Positions 34,693 to 44,691 of a stretch of DNA of 64,000 nucleotides are shown one piece after another. The DNA comes from Bacteroidota bacterium. GTDB taxonomy: Bacteria > Bacteroidota > Bacteroidia > Chitinophagales > Chitinophagaceae. The DNA lies in assembly GCA_018268085.1 (NCBI GenBank), contig JAFDXE010000011.1, forward strand, positions 1 to 64,000, written 5' to 3'. A program made the position numbers and the translations under genes. Numbering within the stretch: the first letter of the stretch is position 1; the number at the start of each line of letters is the position of its first letter. The notes beneath the pieces were generated by a model. The model worked only from the letters and a program-made list of their open reading frames with translations. It was not told the origin of the DNA and made no database searches.

Positions 34693-36030
34693 TTATTCAT
34701 GAATTAATAAACTGCCATTTTTTATTTCATCGGCTATAAAATTACCACTATCATACACCGTAACTCCCTTAACAATGGTTACCCTTGTTACGCCAAATAA
34801 TTTTTCTCCTGTATACGGGCTGATCGTATGCCGGTGGTAAATTGATTCTTCTTTTACGATCATCGATTGATCGGGATTCCAGATCACAAAATCAGCATCA
34901 TACCCGATGTCGATTTTCCCTTTACTTGTATTCAGTGAAAGGAATACAGCGGGATGTTCTGTTACGAGTGGAATAAATTTTTCAAGCGCCATGCTGTCCA
35001 TCAAAGCCGTCCAGGATGCAGGTAATAAAAATTGTAATCCCGCAATACCACCCCAGCCTGTTTTAAAATTACCGGAAGCTACTTGTTTGATTTCCGGAGG
35101 CGCAGGTGAATGATCGGTCGTAATAAAGTCGAGTATTCCATTTTTCAATGCCTGCTTGAGTAATATATTATTTGCTTTTTCACGTATGGGCGGTGCACAT
35201 TTAAATACAGTATTGTTATCACTGATATCTTCTGCATTGAAATAAATATAATGTGCGCAGGTTTCGGCAGTGATGGGTAATCCTTCTTTCTTTGCATCTG
35301 CGATCAATTGCAATGCTTCTGCAGACGAAACATGTACGATATGTATTGGGCAATGATGTTTCCTGCATAAAGAGATCATTAATGCAACAGCATCATTCTC
35401 CCACTGTTTTGGCCGGCTGGCCAGGTATTCTTTATAACTGCCCGGGTGCAGATCCAACGCACAATCTGCTTCTTTATCATATAGCTCACAATGTGCGAGT
35501 AAAGGCAAATGATGTTTAGCAATCAATGGCATTGCTTCATTTAATTCCTTTTCACCCACATTTGGAAAATCATCTATCCCCGAATGCACAAGAAAGCATT
35601 TGATTCCAAAAACACCCTGCTGTATCAATGCTTCAATCTCATTGATATTATCTTTTACCAAACCGCCATACAGCCCAACATTCACAAAGAGTTTATCAGT
35701 AGCTGCTTCTTTCTTTTCGATAAATGCATCTGCAGTTGTTGTAACCGGGCTCGAATTCAGGGGCATGTCTATTATGGTCGTAATGCCACCTGCAGCGGCG
35801 GCTTTTGTAGCCGTTATAAAGCCTTCCCATTCTGTTCGCCCGGGTTCATTGATGTGTACATGGGCATCAATAAGTCCGGGCATGATCACATCATTTCCAA
35901 AATCTTCTGCATCCACTGCTTTGAAAGGAAAAATTTCTGTGATGATCCCGTTTTCACAAACAACAGTTGCCGGTTGCAATTTTCCCTGCCACCAGCATCG
36001 CTCACTGAATATCATTTTTTTGTTAGTCAT
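34693..36030 (-). CDS. allB: Allantoinase
   Basis: Zinc amidohydrolase that opens allantoin to allantoate. In 445 aa the binuclear metal site is laid out as PGLIDAHVHINEPGRTEWEG (HxH), GVFGIKCFLVHSGID (bridging carboxylated Lys), LLAHCE, IHIVHVSS, and FITTDHSPAPPE (Asp). ITAETCAHY is also typical of AllB rather than dihydroorotase. It overlaps the end of xdhB by 8 bp and precedes allantoicase by 12 bp. Both strictly ordered pathway steps are thus adjacent. Confidence 0.96.
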   Translation of the reverse strand: MTNKKMIFSERCWWQGKLQPATVVCENGIITEIFPFKAVDAEDFGNDVIMPGLIDAHVHINEPGRTEWEGFITATKAAAAGGITTIIDMPLNSSPVTTTADAFIEKKEAATDKLFVNVGLYGGLVKDNINEIEALIQQGVFGIKCFLVHSGIDDFPNVGEKELNEAMPLIAKHHLPLLAHCELYDKEADCALDLHPGSYKEYLASRPKQWENDAVALMISLCRKHHCPIHIVHVSSAEALQLIADAKKEGLPITAETCAHYIYFNAEDISDNNTVFKCAPPIREKANNILLKQALKNGILDFITTDHSPAPPEIKQVASGNFKTGWGGIAGLQFLLPASWTALMDSMALEKFIPLVTEHPAVFLSLNTSKGKIDIGYDADFVIWNPDQSMIVKEESIYHRHTISPYTGEKLFGVTRVTIVKGVTVYDSGNFIADEIKNGSLLIHE

Positions 36031-38281
36031 TGCCTGAAGTATATAATCCCATCAACACTTTTTCCGGAGTCATTGGAGCAGAATAACCAATGCCCGATGC
36101 CGGGTTAAAAGCTTTCACTGCATTGCGTAATGCGAAGAATGTTCCTATCCCATACATTAATGGTGGTTCTCCTACTGCTTTTGATCTGAATATCGCAAGG
36201 TTATCATTTGAAGTTTCCAGAAAATGAATATCCAATAGCTTCGGTACAGAATAAATATCCGGTACTTTGTACGTAGACAGAGCGTTACTTCTCAATCTTC
36301 CTTCTGCATCATACACAATTTCTTCCATTGTCATCCAGCCGATTCCCTGCACCAGCCCTCCTTCTATTTGTCCCTTATCGATGATGGTATTCATCGACTT
36401 ACCGAAATCATGCACAATCCGCACGGCATCTATTTCATACGTTCCCCGTAAGCAGTCAACTGTTACCGTTGTTATGGCAGTTCCATACACATGATATGCA
36501 AAGGGATGTCCTTTCTCAATGGTTGCATCAAAATGTAAACCGGGTGTAGCGTAATGTGCATGTTCGCTAAGGCTAACGCGTTTAACATAAGCAGCCATTA
36601 CGAGTTCTTTCCAAGTTAACTGGGTAGCATCTTTACCGAGAAAGACCTTTTGGCCATTGATCGTAATATTTTTCCTGTCGCATTTTAAAATTTCCGCTGC
36701 TACATCTTTTAAACGATCTGCTATTTTTTCACAGGCAATTTCAACTGCCTTTCCATTTAAATCAGCAGCAGCACTCGCAGCCGTAGGCGAAGTATTGGCA
36801 ATCCGGTAGGTGTTGGTAGAATAAACTTTTATCATAGCCGGATCAACTGAAAAAATATTAGCGGCTACCTGGAGCATTTTGGTATTCACACCTTGTCCCA
36901 TTTCCACAGCACCTGTACTGATACCGATACTTCCATCTGTATATACATGTACTAAAGCCCTCGCCTGGTTCATCAATGTTTTGGTAAAGGATATGCCAAA
37001 GCAAATCGGCATTAGTGATAATCCCTTTTTGAATAAAGTATTAGCTGCATTGAAATTTTCCACTTCCGCTTTCAGCTTCTCCATTTCATACAGGGATGTT
37101 GCTTTATTCCAACATTCAACGGCTTCGCTTTCCGCCTTTTGCCCGTATGAAAATTCATCCCCGGTTTGTATCAGGTTTCGTTGCTGGATAACAGACGCAG
37201 GCACACCAATCTGTTCTGCTGCTTTTGCGATGGCCGCTTCAATAACAAACATGCCCTGTGGTCCGCCGAAACCCCTGAAAGCAGTATTGGGCGGAAGGTT
37301 GGTGCGACAACTATAAGCTGTTGCTTTTACATTGGGAACAAAATAACTGTTGGTACAATGAAACAGTGTTCTCTCCAGCACTGCAGGAGAAAGATCGGCA
37401 GCAGCGCCACCATTCTGGTAAAAAGTTGCTTCGTATGCAAGTATAGTAAAGTCTATATCCAACCCGATTTTAAAATCAGATGAGTACGGATTTCTTTTGC
37501 CCGTCATGCGCATATCTTCCATGCGATGCAAGGAATATTTAACAGGCTTACGCAATAACATGGCAGCTAATGCACAAAAGATCGCCCAACTTGTAGCCTG
37601 GTCTTCTTTACCACCAAAGCCACCACCCAGGCGGGTTACGTCCACTTCAATGCGGTGCATGGGAATACCCAATACATCGGCAGCATGCCGTTGAACAGCC
37701 GTTGGTCCCTGGGTTGATGAGTAGAGTTTTATTGATTCGTGTTCACCCGGGATGGCATAAGCTCCCTGTGTTTCAATATACAGGTGTTCCTGGCCGTTAG
37801 TTTCGGCTATTCCTTCAACAATATATTTACAGTTTGTAAATGCTGCTGTAGTATCACCCAGTGAAAATGTTCTTGGAGGCACCAATAGCGAACCATTTTT
37901 TTGTGCAACCCTGGGATCCGTGATTACCGGCAGCGGCTCAATATCGATTTTAATTCTTTTCACCGCAGCCTGCGCCGTTTCAACAGAAGTTGCTACAACC
38001 AATGCAACAGGCATTCCATTATAGTGAACTTCATTTTCTGCAAGTAAAGGCTCATCCGGAACAATGCCACCTATCTGGTTTTTACCCGGTATATCTTTGC
38101 TGGTAAAAATGCGTACAACGCCGGGTAACTGTAAAGCTTCAGAAAGATCGAGCTGCCTGATCCTTCCATGTGCTACCGGTGATCCATATACGCAGGCATA
38201 CAAAGTGCCCGCCGTTTCCGGGATATCGTCGAGGTAAACCGTTTCTCCCCGCACATGAGTATATGCATCAATATTCGTCAT
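36023..38281 (-). CDS. xdhB: Xanthine dehydrogenase, molybdopterin subunit
   Basis: Large subunit (752 aa) that oxidises hypoxanthine or xanthine to urate at a Mo-pterin centre. Cofactor segments are visible: TRLGGGFGGKEDQA, AFRGFGGPQGMFVIEAA, EMGQGVNTKMLQVAA, SPTAASAAADLNGKAV, and the base-catalyst Glu in AVGEPPLMYGIGTF. The N-terminal YLDDIP motif starts the Ald_Xan_dh_C domain. It overlaps xdhA by 4 bp (ATGA) and allB by 8 bp, so translational coupling is likely. Confidence 0.97.
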   Translation of the reverse strand: MTNIDAYTHVRGETVYLDDIPETAGTLYACVYGSPVAHGRIRQLDLSEALQLPGVVRIFTSKDIPGKNQIGGIVPDEPLLAENEVHYNGMPVALVVATSVETAQAAVKRIKIDIEPLPVITDPRVAQKNGSLLVPPRTFSLGDTTAAFTNCKYIVEGIAETNGQEHLYIETQGAYAIPGEHESIKLYSSTQGPTAVQRHAADVLGIPMHRIEVDVTRLGGGFGGKEDQATSWAIFCALAAMLLRKPVKYSLHRMEDMRMTGKRNPYSSDFKIGLDIDFTILAYEATFYQNGGAAADLSPAVLERTLFHCTNSYFVPNVKATAYSCRTNLPPNTAFRGFGGPQGMFVIEAAIAKAAEQIGVPASVIQQRNLIQTGDEFSYGQKAESEAVECWNKATSLYEMEKLKAEVENFNAANTLFKKGLSLMPICFGISFTKTLMNQARALVHVYTDGSIGISTGAVEMGQGVNTKMLQVAANIFSVDPAMIKVYSTNTYRIANTSPTAASAAADLNGKAVEIACEKIADRLKDVAAEILKCDRKNITINGQKVFLGKDATQLTWKELVMAAYVKRVSLSEHAHYATPGLHFDATIEKGHPFAYHVYGTAITTVTVDCLRGTYEIDAVRIVHDFGKSMNTIIDKGQIEGGLVQGIGWMTMEEIVYDAEGRLRSNALSTYKVPDIYSVPKLLDIHFLETSNDNLAIFRSKAVGEPPLMYGIGTFFALRNAVKAFNPASGIGYSAPMTPEKVLMGLYTSGND

Positions 38282-39681
38282 GCGGTTATAATTATATTTT
38301 CTAATGGTAACGATGGGAACAAGCTGATGAAATGAGCTTTAATCAACTGAGACAACAGCAGCCGCTTATACTTTTCTGTTCCCCTTGCGTCGCTGATGGG
38401 CGATATTTCAGATTGTGCAATGGATACCAGTTCATCAATTAACGATGCCGAAATTCGTTTTCCCTGTATATAACTGCTGCTTTTTGAAAGATACAATGGA
38501 ACCGGGCCAACACCACCGGCGGCAATTCCGGCTGAAACGATCTCATCGCCATCCATTACCAGGTGTATGGCACTGTTTACACTGGCAATATCAAGGTTCG
38601 TTCTCTTGCTTACTTTCTCAAAATTGAAAAGATCGTTTTTTCCCGGAAGTTCAAAACTTATTTTTTCAATCATCTCCTGTTCTGTTTTATCCAGTAACTT
38701 ATATCCTTTATATAAATCTCTTAGTGCCATTTCACGATGGCTTTTACCATCTGTTAATTCCAGCTTTGCATTCAATGCCAGGAAAAAAATGGTAAGATCA
38801 CCAATTGGCGATGCATTGATAAAATTACCGGCAATGGTTGCCATATTCCTGATCTGGGTAGATGATACCAGTGCTATATATTTTTGCAGTGATGTAAAAT
38901 GCGATTGAAATATAGCTGAAGCGGCTATATCAGCAACAGTAACGGCGGCGCCCATTTCACAAACGGATCCCTTTCTCTTTATTCCATTCAGGTTTTTCCT
39001 GTCGAATAAGAATTCAATTGAGCTATGTTCCATTGCCTCATGCTGCTGTACATATAAATCGGTACCGCCGCCCAAACGTTTCTGCGTAACCGTTGGTTTT
39101 GATTTCACAACGGTGATTCGTTCAATCCTTTCCCTTATGGCGAGAAAATAAGCAGGGATCATTTTGTGATCAACTGCAAATTGAAGACGGTCTGCATCAT
39201 TTCTTTGTGCGACCAGGTTGCTGATGGTATGTGCAGCTCTTTCGATAGATTTATAGCCTGTACAGCGACAAATATTTCCGTTAACGGAATGTATGGCATT
39301 TTCGTAACCCGTATTTCCGCTTATGCAAAATCCTGTAAGGGAAACAACGAATCCCGGTGTACAAAATCCGCATTGCGTAGCTGCTTCATCAGAGAATGCC
39401 TGTTGAACAGCATTCAATCCTTCAATATTAATTCCTTCAATTGTTACGATATGTTTACCCTGGGCGTTACCCAATGCCATAAGGCAACTGGTGGCACTGG
39501 TATAGATGAGTTGATCCTTTTTTATTTCACCTACGAGTATGGTGCAGGCTCCGCAATCTCCCTCTCTGCACCCTATCTTTGTGCCGGTTAAATGTTTTCG
39601 GTAACGTATAAAATCCAGCAGCGTCATCCCGGATGGCAAAGCAGTACTTACCTCTTCGTTGTTAAGTATAAAATGAACCAA
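38278..39681 (-). CDS. xdhA: Xanthine dehydrogenase, iron-sulfur/FAD subunit
   Basis: Small subunit (467 aa) that carries electrons from the Mo centre. Two [2Fe-2S] clusters are given by GCREGDCGACT with a later Cys, and CGFCTPGF with CRCTGY (about 40-160). An FAD domain follows (GGGTDLYVQQ, NMATIAGNFINASPIGD, about 190-360), then the CO-dehydrogenase flavoprotein C-terminal domain. The frame starts at TTG (39681); no in-frame ATG was found just upstream. It heads the minus-strand purine operon and is divergent from the membrane protein at 39725, with 43 bp between starts. Confidence 0.95.
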   Translation of the reverse strand: MVHFILNNEEVSTALPSGMTLLDFIRYRKHLTGTKIGCREGDCGACTILVGEIKKDQLIYTSATSCLMALGNAQGKHIVTIEGINIEGLNAVQQAFSDEAATQCGFCTPGFVVSLTGFCISGNTGYENAIHSVNGNICRCTGYKSIERAAHTISNLVAQRNDADRLQFAVDHKMIPAYFLAIRERIERITVVKSKPTVTQKRLGGGTDLYVQQHEAMEHSSIEFLFDRKNLNGIKRKGSVCEMGAAVTVADIAASAIFQSHFTSLQKYIALVSSTQIRNMATIAGNFINASPIGDLTIFFLALNAKLELTDGKSHREMALRDLYKGYKLLDKTEQEMIEKISFELPGKNDLFNFEKVSKRTNLDIASVNSAIHLVMDGDEIVSAGIAAGGVGPVPLYLSKSSSYIQGKRISASLIDELVSIAQSEISPISDARGTEKYKRLLLSQLIKAHFISLFPSLPLENIIITA

Positions 39682-39724
39682 TCGAAAATTTTTAATAAAC
39701 GATAAAGATAATATAATTGAATCA

Positions 39725-40756
39725 ATGCATGAACAACAACAGATACAAAATGATAACGGATTATATTACCGGTTAATCGCTTTGTGGGTAACATGCGAAG
39801 CATTTGCAGGAGGATTGCTGCATAGTATAAAATTACCATTCACCGGAATGATCATCAGCAGCCTCGCCGTGATGTGCATCATACTGATCGCCAGGTTTGC
39901 AAATACAGGTGGAGCTATTTTAAAGGCAACCATCATTGTGGCCTTGTTTAAATTATTGCTGAGTCCGCATAGTCCGCCTACTGCATATATTGCTGTCTTC
40001 TTCCAGGGATTAACGGGACAATTATTATTCCGCAATACATATTTCTTTAAAACAAAAGCCATACTGTTGGCTGTTCTTTCTTTGGTAGAATCGGCCATTC
40101 AACGCATCCTTATATTGCTATTTATGGGAAGCAGTTTCTGGAAAGCAGTAAACCAGTTCATTCAGAAATTAACAAAGCAGGAAACAACTACCAGTTATAG
40201 TAACCTTATTGCCGGAGGTTATATTTTACTACATGCGGTTGTGGGAATAATAATTGGTATGAGCATCGTTAATCTTGTGCACAAATCAAACACATGGCGC
40301 AGTGAACATTCAAAGTATCTCATAACCATTACAGCAGGATCGCCGCAGGATGAAAATAAACTAAAGCGCAGCAAAAAATTAAAGGGGATACTAGTTGGTT
40401 TATGGCTGATACTTTTGTTTTTGTTATTGCAAGCATATTTTTATCCTTCCCATTCTTTCATCACACTTAACGAGGTTACAGACCTGATCATCAGGTTTAT
40501 ACTTATTCTTGCAGCATGGTACCTTTTCATTGCTCCTCTTGTTATGCGGTTGATAAAGCAATTCCTGCAGCGGCAACAGCATTTAAACAAGGAAGAAATG
40601 AGAAAAGTAATGGAGATGCTTCCCGGAACAAAATATATTTTCAAAGCATCCTGGCAACTATCCGGTGAAAAAAAAGGATATGGCCGTTTAAAATTGTTTA
40701 TGAAAATACTGATGATGAATATTCTTGCAGATAATAAACCAATCAACGCTGAATAG
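39725..40756 (+). CDS. Unknown multi-span membrane protein divergent from xdhA
   Basis: A 343-residue protein with roughly seven or eight hydrophobic helices: an N-terminal set of six (about 15-190), a basic linker (KLKRSKKLKG, near 215-225), then two further helices (about 224-242, 253-282) and a Lys/Gln-rich tail. The first half (FTGMIISSLAVMCIILIARF, LFKLLLSPHSPPTAYIAVFF) looks like a substrate-binding membrane component of the ECF/BioY kind, but I cannot assign it. Its start lies 43 bp from that of xdhA, so the promoters must overlap. A purine or cofactor transport role is a guess. It is followed after 14 bp by an EamA exporter. Confidence 0.8.
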   Translation: MHEQQQIQNDNGLYYRLIALWVTCEAFAGGLLHSIKLPFTGMIISSLAVMCIILIARFANTGGAILKATIIVALFKLLLSPHSPPTAYIAVFFQGLTGQLLFRNTYFFKTKAILLAVLSLVESAIQRILILLFMGSSFWKAVNQFIQKLTKQETTTSYSNLIAGGYILLHAVVGIIIGMSIVNLVHKSNTWRSEHSKYLITITAGSPQDENKLKRSKKLKGILVGLWLILLFLLLQAYFYPSHSFITLNEVTDLIIRFILILAAWYLFIAPLVMRLIKQFLQRQQHLNKEEMRKVMEMLPGTKYIFKASWQLSGEKKGYGRLKLFMKILMMNILADNKPINAE

Positions 40757-40770
40757 CGATTGTTCAAAAC

Positions 40771-41733
40771 ATGGCAACCACCGGAACTTTCATAGCATTT
40801 ATGGCTTGTATTTGCTGGGCAATTTGCGCTTTCCCGTTTACCAAAGCGGGGAGAGCCATGACAGTTGCAAGTATGAATATTGTGCGTTTGGTTGCAGGTA
40901 CATGCATGGTAATGCTGGTGGCAATAGCAAACAATCCAAAATTATTTACTGCCGCCTTTTCTTCACAATATCAATTGGCCTGGTTATGGCTGGGTGCATC
41001 GGGGATCATCGCAATTGGTATTGGAGATTACCTGAGTTATACTATGTATGCCATACTTGGCCCTCGAAACGGCAGCGCATTAGCAACCATCTCCCCTGCT
41101 GCAGCATTCCTGTTTGGAATTATTTTCCTGGATGAACACCTAAACTTCATCGGTATTACCGGGATGCTGATCACCATCATCGGCGTTCTTAGTATGAGCC
41201 TGGGGAGAACCGAAAGAAAAACACTGCCTGATCACGGACATGGAAGTATTACCAAAGGCATTCTATACGGTATAGCAGGTTCTCTTTGCAATGGTGCAGG
41301 AATTGTTTTCAGCAAGAAGGCTTTCATTGTACAAGACCTAGGTCATCATCCCATCAACCCGTTTGTTGCTTCTTTCATTCGCTTTTTTTCAGCAACCATC
41401 ATTGTATTAACGGTAACGCTGCTGAATAAAAAGTTAAGCGATCATTGGAAAAACATACGTTCTCAACACTGGAATATTCATAAAAACATTCTGGCTGGTA
41501 TAATTTTCGGGCCGGTATTGGGTGTGAGTTTTTCGCTGATGTCGATCCAATACATAAATGTGGCAGTAGCACAAACTATTTTTGCATTGGTACCGGTGAT
41601 AGCACTATTGATTGCACATTACGTGTACAAACAAAATATAACCAAACATGCATTGGCCGGAGTAATCGTTGCCATTGCAGGCGTACTATTGCTGGTGTGG
41701 CGACAGCCTGTAACATACTGGCTGCATTTGTGA
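40771..41733 (+). CDS. EamA/DMT-family transporter
   Basis: A 320-residue inner-membrane protein with ten helices in two EamA repeats. Repeat one ends around FLFGIIFLDEHLNFIGITGM, repeat two around IFALVPVIALLIAHYVYKQN. Such proteins export or import small metabolites, often amino acids or nucleotides; the substrate is not inferable. It starts 14 bp after the unknown membrane protein, so the two likely form one unit. Its stop codon abuts the convergent LOG-family stop with no gap. Confidence 0.92.
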   Translation: MATTGTFIAFMACICWAICAFPFTKAGRAMTVASMNIVRLVAGTCMVMLVAIANNPKLFTAAFSSQYQLAWLWLGASGIIAIGIGDYLSYTMYAILGPRNGSALATISPAAAFLFGIIFLDEHLNFIGITGMLITIIGVLSMSLGRTERKTLPDHGHGSITKGILYGIAGSLCNGAGIVFSKKAFIVQDLGHHPINPFVASFIRFFSATIIVLTVTLLNKKLSDHWKNIRSQHWNIHKNILAGIIFGPVLGVSFSLMSIQYINVAVAQTIFALVPVIALLIAHYVYKQNITKHALAGVIVAIAGVLLLVWRQPVTYWLHL

Positions 41734-42453
41734 TTATGCTCTTTGTTCGAATAACCACCACCGTGGCTTCTTTTCAATTGGCTTCAAGCCGAATTTTGTA
41801 ATGGCATTTACCCGGATATGTTCTACAGCTTCTTCCACCGAATCTGTAAACAGGCAAAGCTTCATATCTTCAGGAGAAATGGTTTCCCGCTCTTTCATGC
41901 GTTCTATATGTTCAATAATGTCTTTATGAAAAGCTTTATCAAAGATTATGATCGGAAACTGGTCGAGCATTTTTGTCTGGATCAATGTTAATGCTTCAAA
42001 GTATTCATCCAGCGTTCCAAAACCACCCGGCATTACAATAAATGCATAGGAGTATTTTATCAATAAACTTTTTCGCACAAAGAAGTATTTGATGTTTACC
42101 CATTTGTCGAGGTAATTATTATGTACCTGCTCTTTTGGCAAAACGATATTGCAACCTACACTTTTACCTCCTACTTCTTTTGCCCCACGATTGGCTGCCT
42201 CCATGATTCCAGGGCCACCGCCGGTCATGATGGTAAATCCCAACTTTGCTATTTCACCGGAAATTTGTTGTGCCTGTTTATAATAAATATGATCCTCTTT
42301 AAATCGTGCCGATCCGAATACCGTTACACAAGGACCAACAAAATGAAGGGTTCTGAATCCTTTTACAAATTCCATAAAAACATTAACGGCAAATTTGAAT
42401 TCTTTCCAACGGTTTTGCGGTCCTTCAAGAAATTTAATTTCTGATTTAGTCAT
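41734..42453 (-). CDS. LOG-family protein (TIGR00730 Rossmann fold)
   Basis: A 239-residue member of the Lonely Guy family, which releases adenine or cytokinin bases from nucleoside 5'-monophosphates. The signature GGGPGIMEAANRGAKE and PGGFGTLDEYFEALT motifs are both present. In bacteria many act as AMP or pyrimidine nucleotide phosphoribohydrolases, which would fit purine salvage near the degradation operon, though this link is inference. Convergent with the EamA gene (adjacent stops). Confidence 0.92.
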   Translation of the reverse strand: MTKSEIKFLEGPQNRWKEFKFAVNVFMEFVKGFRTLHFVGPCVTVFGSARFKEDHIYYKQAQQISGEIAKLGFTIMTGGGPGIMEAANRGAKEVGGKSVGCNIVLPKEQVHNNYLDKWVNIKYFFVRKSLLIKYSYAFIVMPGGFGTLDEYFEALTLIQTKMLDQFPIIIFDKAFHKDIIEHIERMKERETISPEDMKLCLFTDSVEEAVEHIRVNAITKFGLKPIEKKPRWWLFEQRA

Positions 42454-42552
42454 GGGTTATTATTTTGCGATCGTTATATTCTATTGTTACATACTATACA
42501 AAAGTAGTACATGGAATGAATATAGATCGTGCTCATTTATTTATACAACTTG

Positions 42553-43992
42553 TTAAATCATCTTCTTAATTAATTTACCCAACATCATAATACCATAATC
42601 AATATCCTCATTCCATGGCTTACCAAAACTAATGCGCAGGCAATTGGAATAATTGCAGTTTGCAGAAAATATTTTACCGGGAACAATGGATATACCCTGT
42701 TTAATGGCTTCCGTTCTTAACTTAAACGTATCTGCCTTTTTATTTAATTCTACCCATAAACTAAAACCACCGTGCGGTCTTGATACTTTTGTATCTGCAG
42801 GAAAATACTTTATAATTGCCTGTACATAGCGCAGGCTTTGTGTATGTAACGCTTTACGCAGATTTTTCAGGTGATATTCAAACCGACCGTTCTTTAAAAA
42901 ATGTGCAATGGCAACTTGTGTGAGCGTTGGATTGCTGATGCTTTGAATTCGCTTCAGATGTTTTACCTGCTCTACATATTTTCCGGGCATTGCCCATCCG
43001 ATTCTGTAACCTGGCGCCAATGATTTAGATAAGGAAGAACAATGCATTACCAATCCTTTTTTATCGTAGTATTTGCAGGTCTTAGGCCGGCTCTTTCCAA
43101 AATATAATTCTCCGTAAATGTCATCTTCAATCAGCGGAATTTCATAACGTGAGATGATCTCCACCAGTTTCATTTTATTTTCATCGGGCATACAACTACC
43201 TAACGGATTATTGAAATTGGGAATGCACACTACCGCTTTAACTTTCGATTTCTTTATGGCTTTCTCCACGGCATTTAAATCTATACCTGAAACTGGGTCA
43301 GAAGAAATTTCGATTACTTTTAAACCGATGCTTTCTATTGCCTGGTACACGCCGAAGTAATTGGGACATTCAACCGCAACCGTATCTCCATCTTTAGTTA
43401 CTGCTTTTAAACACAGTGTCATTGCATCGAGGCAACCGGAGGTAATTACAATTTCATCAGGCTTAATTTTCCCTCCCCAGTTAAAAGATAATTTTGCTAC
43501 CTGTTGCCGTAGTTCGAGGTTACCTTGTGTATTCTCATAATTAATGCAATGATCTTTTGCATGTCGGATGGCATATACAACTGACTTATTGATTTTCGCA
43601 GTGGGCAACAATGATGCATCCGGTACTGCCAATGCAAGATTGATCACTTCAGCAGATACAATATCCCTGTAAATGGATGCAATCATTTCCTTCACACTAA
43701 CGTCATGAGACAGGGTATCCGGCGTTGAAACAGTTGGTAACTGCGGAAAACGCTTGTGATTAAAACGAACATAGTAACCACTCTTGGGCCGCGACTCAAT
43801 CAATCCTCTTCCTTCAAGATGATAATAAGCCTGGAATGCAGTACCCATACTGATTCCATATTCCTCACTTAATACACGTACTGATGGCAGCTTATCACCA
43901 ATTCTCAACACTTCGTCTGCAATCATTTTTTCTAAACCATCTGCAACCTGCAAATACAAATGATCTTCAGAATTTAAAAGGCTTTTCTTCAT
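42553..43992 (-). CDS. MocR-type GntR regulator with aminotransferase domain
   Basis: A 479-residue fusion: N-terminal GntR winged helix (about 1-75, with KLPSVRVLSEEYGISMGTAF) and a fold-type I aminotransferase domain (about 110-475). The PLP-binding Lys lies in SSLSKSLAPGYRIGW, and CIPNFNNPLG and DDIYGELYFG are typical of the family. MocR proteins sense an amino compound via PLP and usually regulate a divergent gene. The divergent neighbour here is the GNAT at 44163 with ilvE beyond it, so branched-chain amino acid or related control is possible. The 170-bp gap likely holds its operator. Confidence 0.93.
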   Translation of the reverse strand: MKKSLLNSEDHLYLQVADGLEKMIADEVLRIGDKLPSVRVLSEEYGISMGTAFQAYYHLEGRGLIESRPKSGYYVRFNHKRFPQLPTVSTPDTLSHDVSVKEMIASIYRDIVSAEVINLALAVPDASLLPTAKINKSVVYAIRHAKDHCINYENTQGNLELRQQVAKLSFNWGGKIKPDEIVITSGCLDAMTLCLKAVTKDGDTVAVECPNYFGVYQAIESIGLKVIEISSDPVSGIDLNAVEKAIKKSKVKAVVCIPNFNNPLGSCMPDENKMKLVEIISRYEIPLIEDDIYGELYFGKSRPKTCKYYDKKGLVMHCSSLSKSLAPGYRIGWAMPGKYVEQVKHLKRIQSISNPTLTQVAIAHFLKNGRFEYHLKNLRKALHTQSLRYVQAIIKYFPADTKVSRPHGGFSLWVELNKKADTFKLRTEAIKQGISIVPGKIFSANCNYSNCLRISFGKPWNEDIDYGIMMLGKLIKKMI

Positions 43993-44162
43993 GACTATAT
44001 TAATTTATTAAGGAGAATATTAAGTCTGCACAAATTATTTTCATCAACTGATTTTTATCCAGCAAAAATCTGATACAGTCAAAATTATAAAATCTGAATC
44101 TGTTTTAAACTAAAAATAATGACAATTTTTGCATAGTTATTTGAAATGATTAAAGTATAGCC

Positions 44163-44645
44163 ATGAATAATATATCTATTGTACCCTATGAAACTAAACA
44201 TCAGCCTTATTTCGAACGCTTCAACCGGCAATGGATTGAGGAACTATTTGAAATGGAAGAAGTAGATGAATTCGTTTTACGCAATCCTGAATCCGCTATC
44301 ATTAAACCGGGAGGTGCCATTTTAATGGCAACATATAAGGAAGTAATTGCAGGTACCGTTGCACTGCGCAGGATCAATGAACATTGCTACGAGTTTACGA
44401 AGATGGCTGTTGACCATTCATACAGAAGAAAAGGAATTGCAGCAGCGCTCATTGAAGCAAGTTTCGACAAAGCCATAAAACTTGGAGCCACATCGGTAAT
44501 ATTGTATTCAAACACCAAAAATGCAGCAGCCATACAACTGTATGAAAAAACAGGCTTCAAACATTTGCCGGTTGAGAACGATGTTTATAAAAGAGCAAAT
44601 GTGAAAATGAGTTTTGATCTTACTGCACTTACAATTAACCAATAA
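44163..44645 (+). CDS. GNAT-family N-acetyltransferase
   Basis: A 160-residue acetyltransferase with the acetyl-CoA binding motif A (FTKMAVDHSYRRKGIAAALI, containing RRKGIA) and motif B (SVILYSNTKNAAAIQLYEKTGF). The acceptor is unknown. It is divergent from the MocR regulator and followed after 46 bp by ilvE on the same strand, so it may be a target of that regulator. Confidence 0.92.
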   Translation: MNNISIVPYETKHQPYFERFNRQWIEELFEMEEVDEFVLRNPESAIIKPGGAILMATYKEVIAGTVALRRINEHCYEFTKMAVDHSYRRKGIAAALIEASFDKAIKLGATSVILYSNTKNAAAIQLYEKTGFKHLPVENDVYKRANVKMSFDLTALTINQ

Positions 44646-44691
44646 TATTACACATCAAAACCGCAATCGCTAATATTAAAATACAATCATT

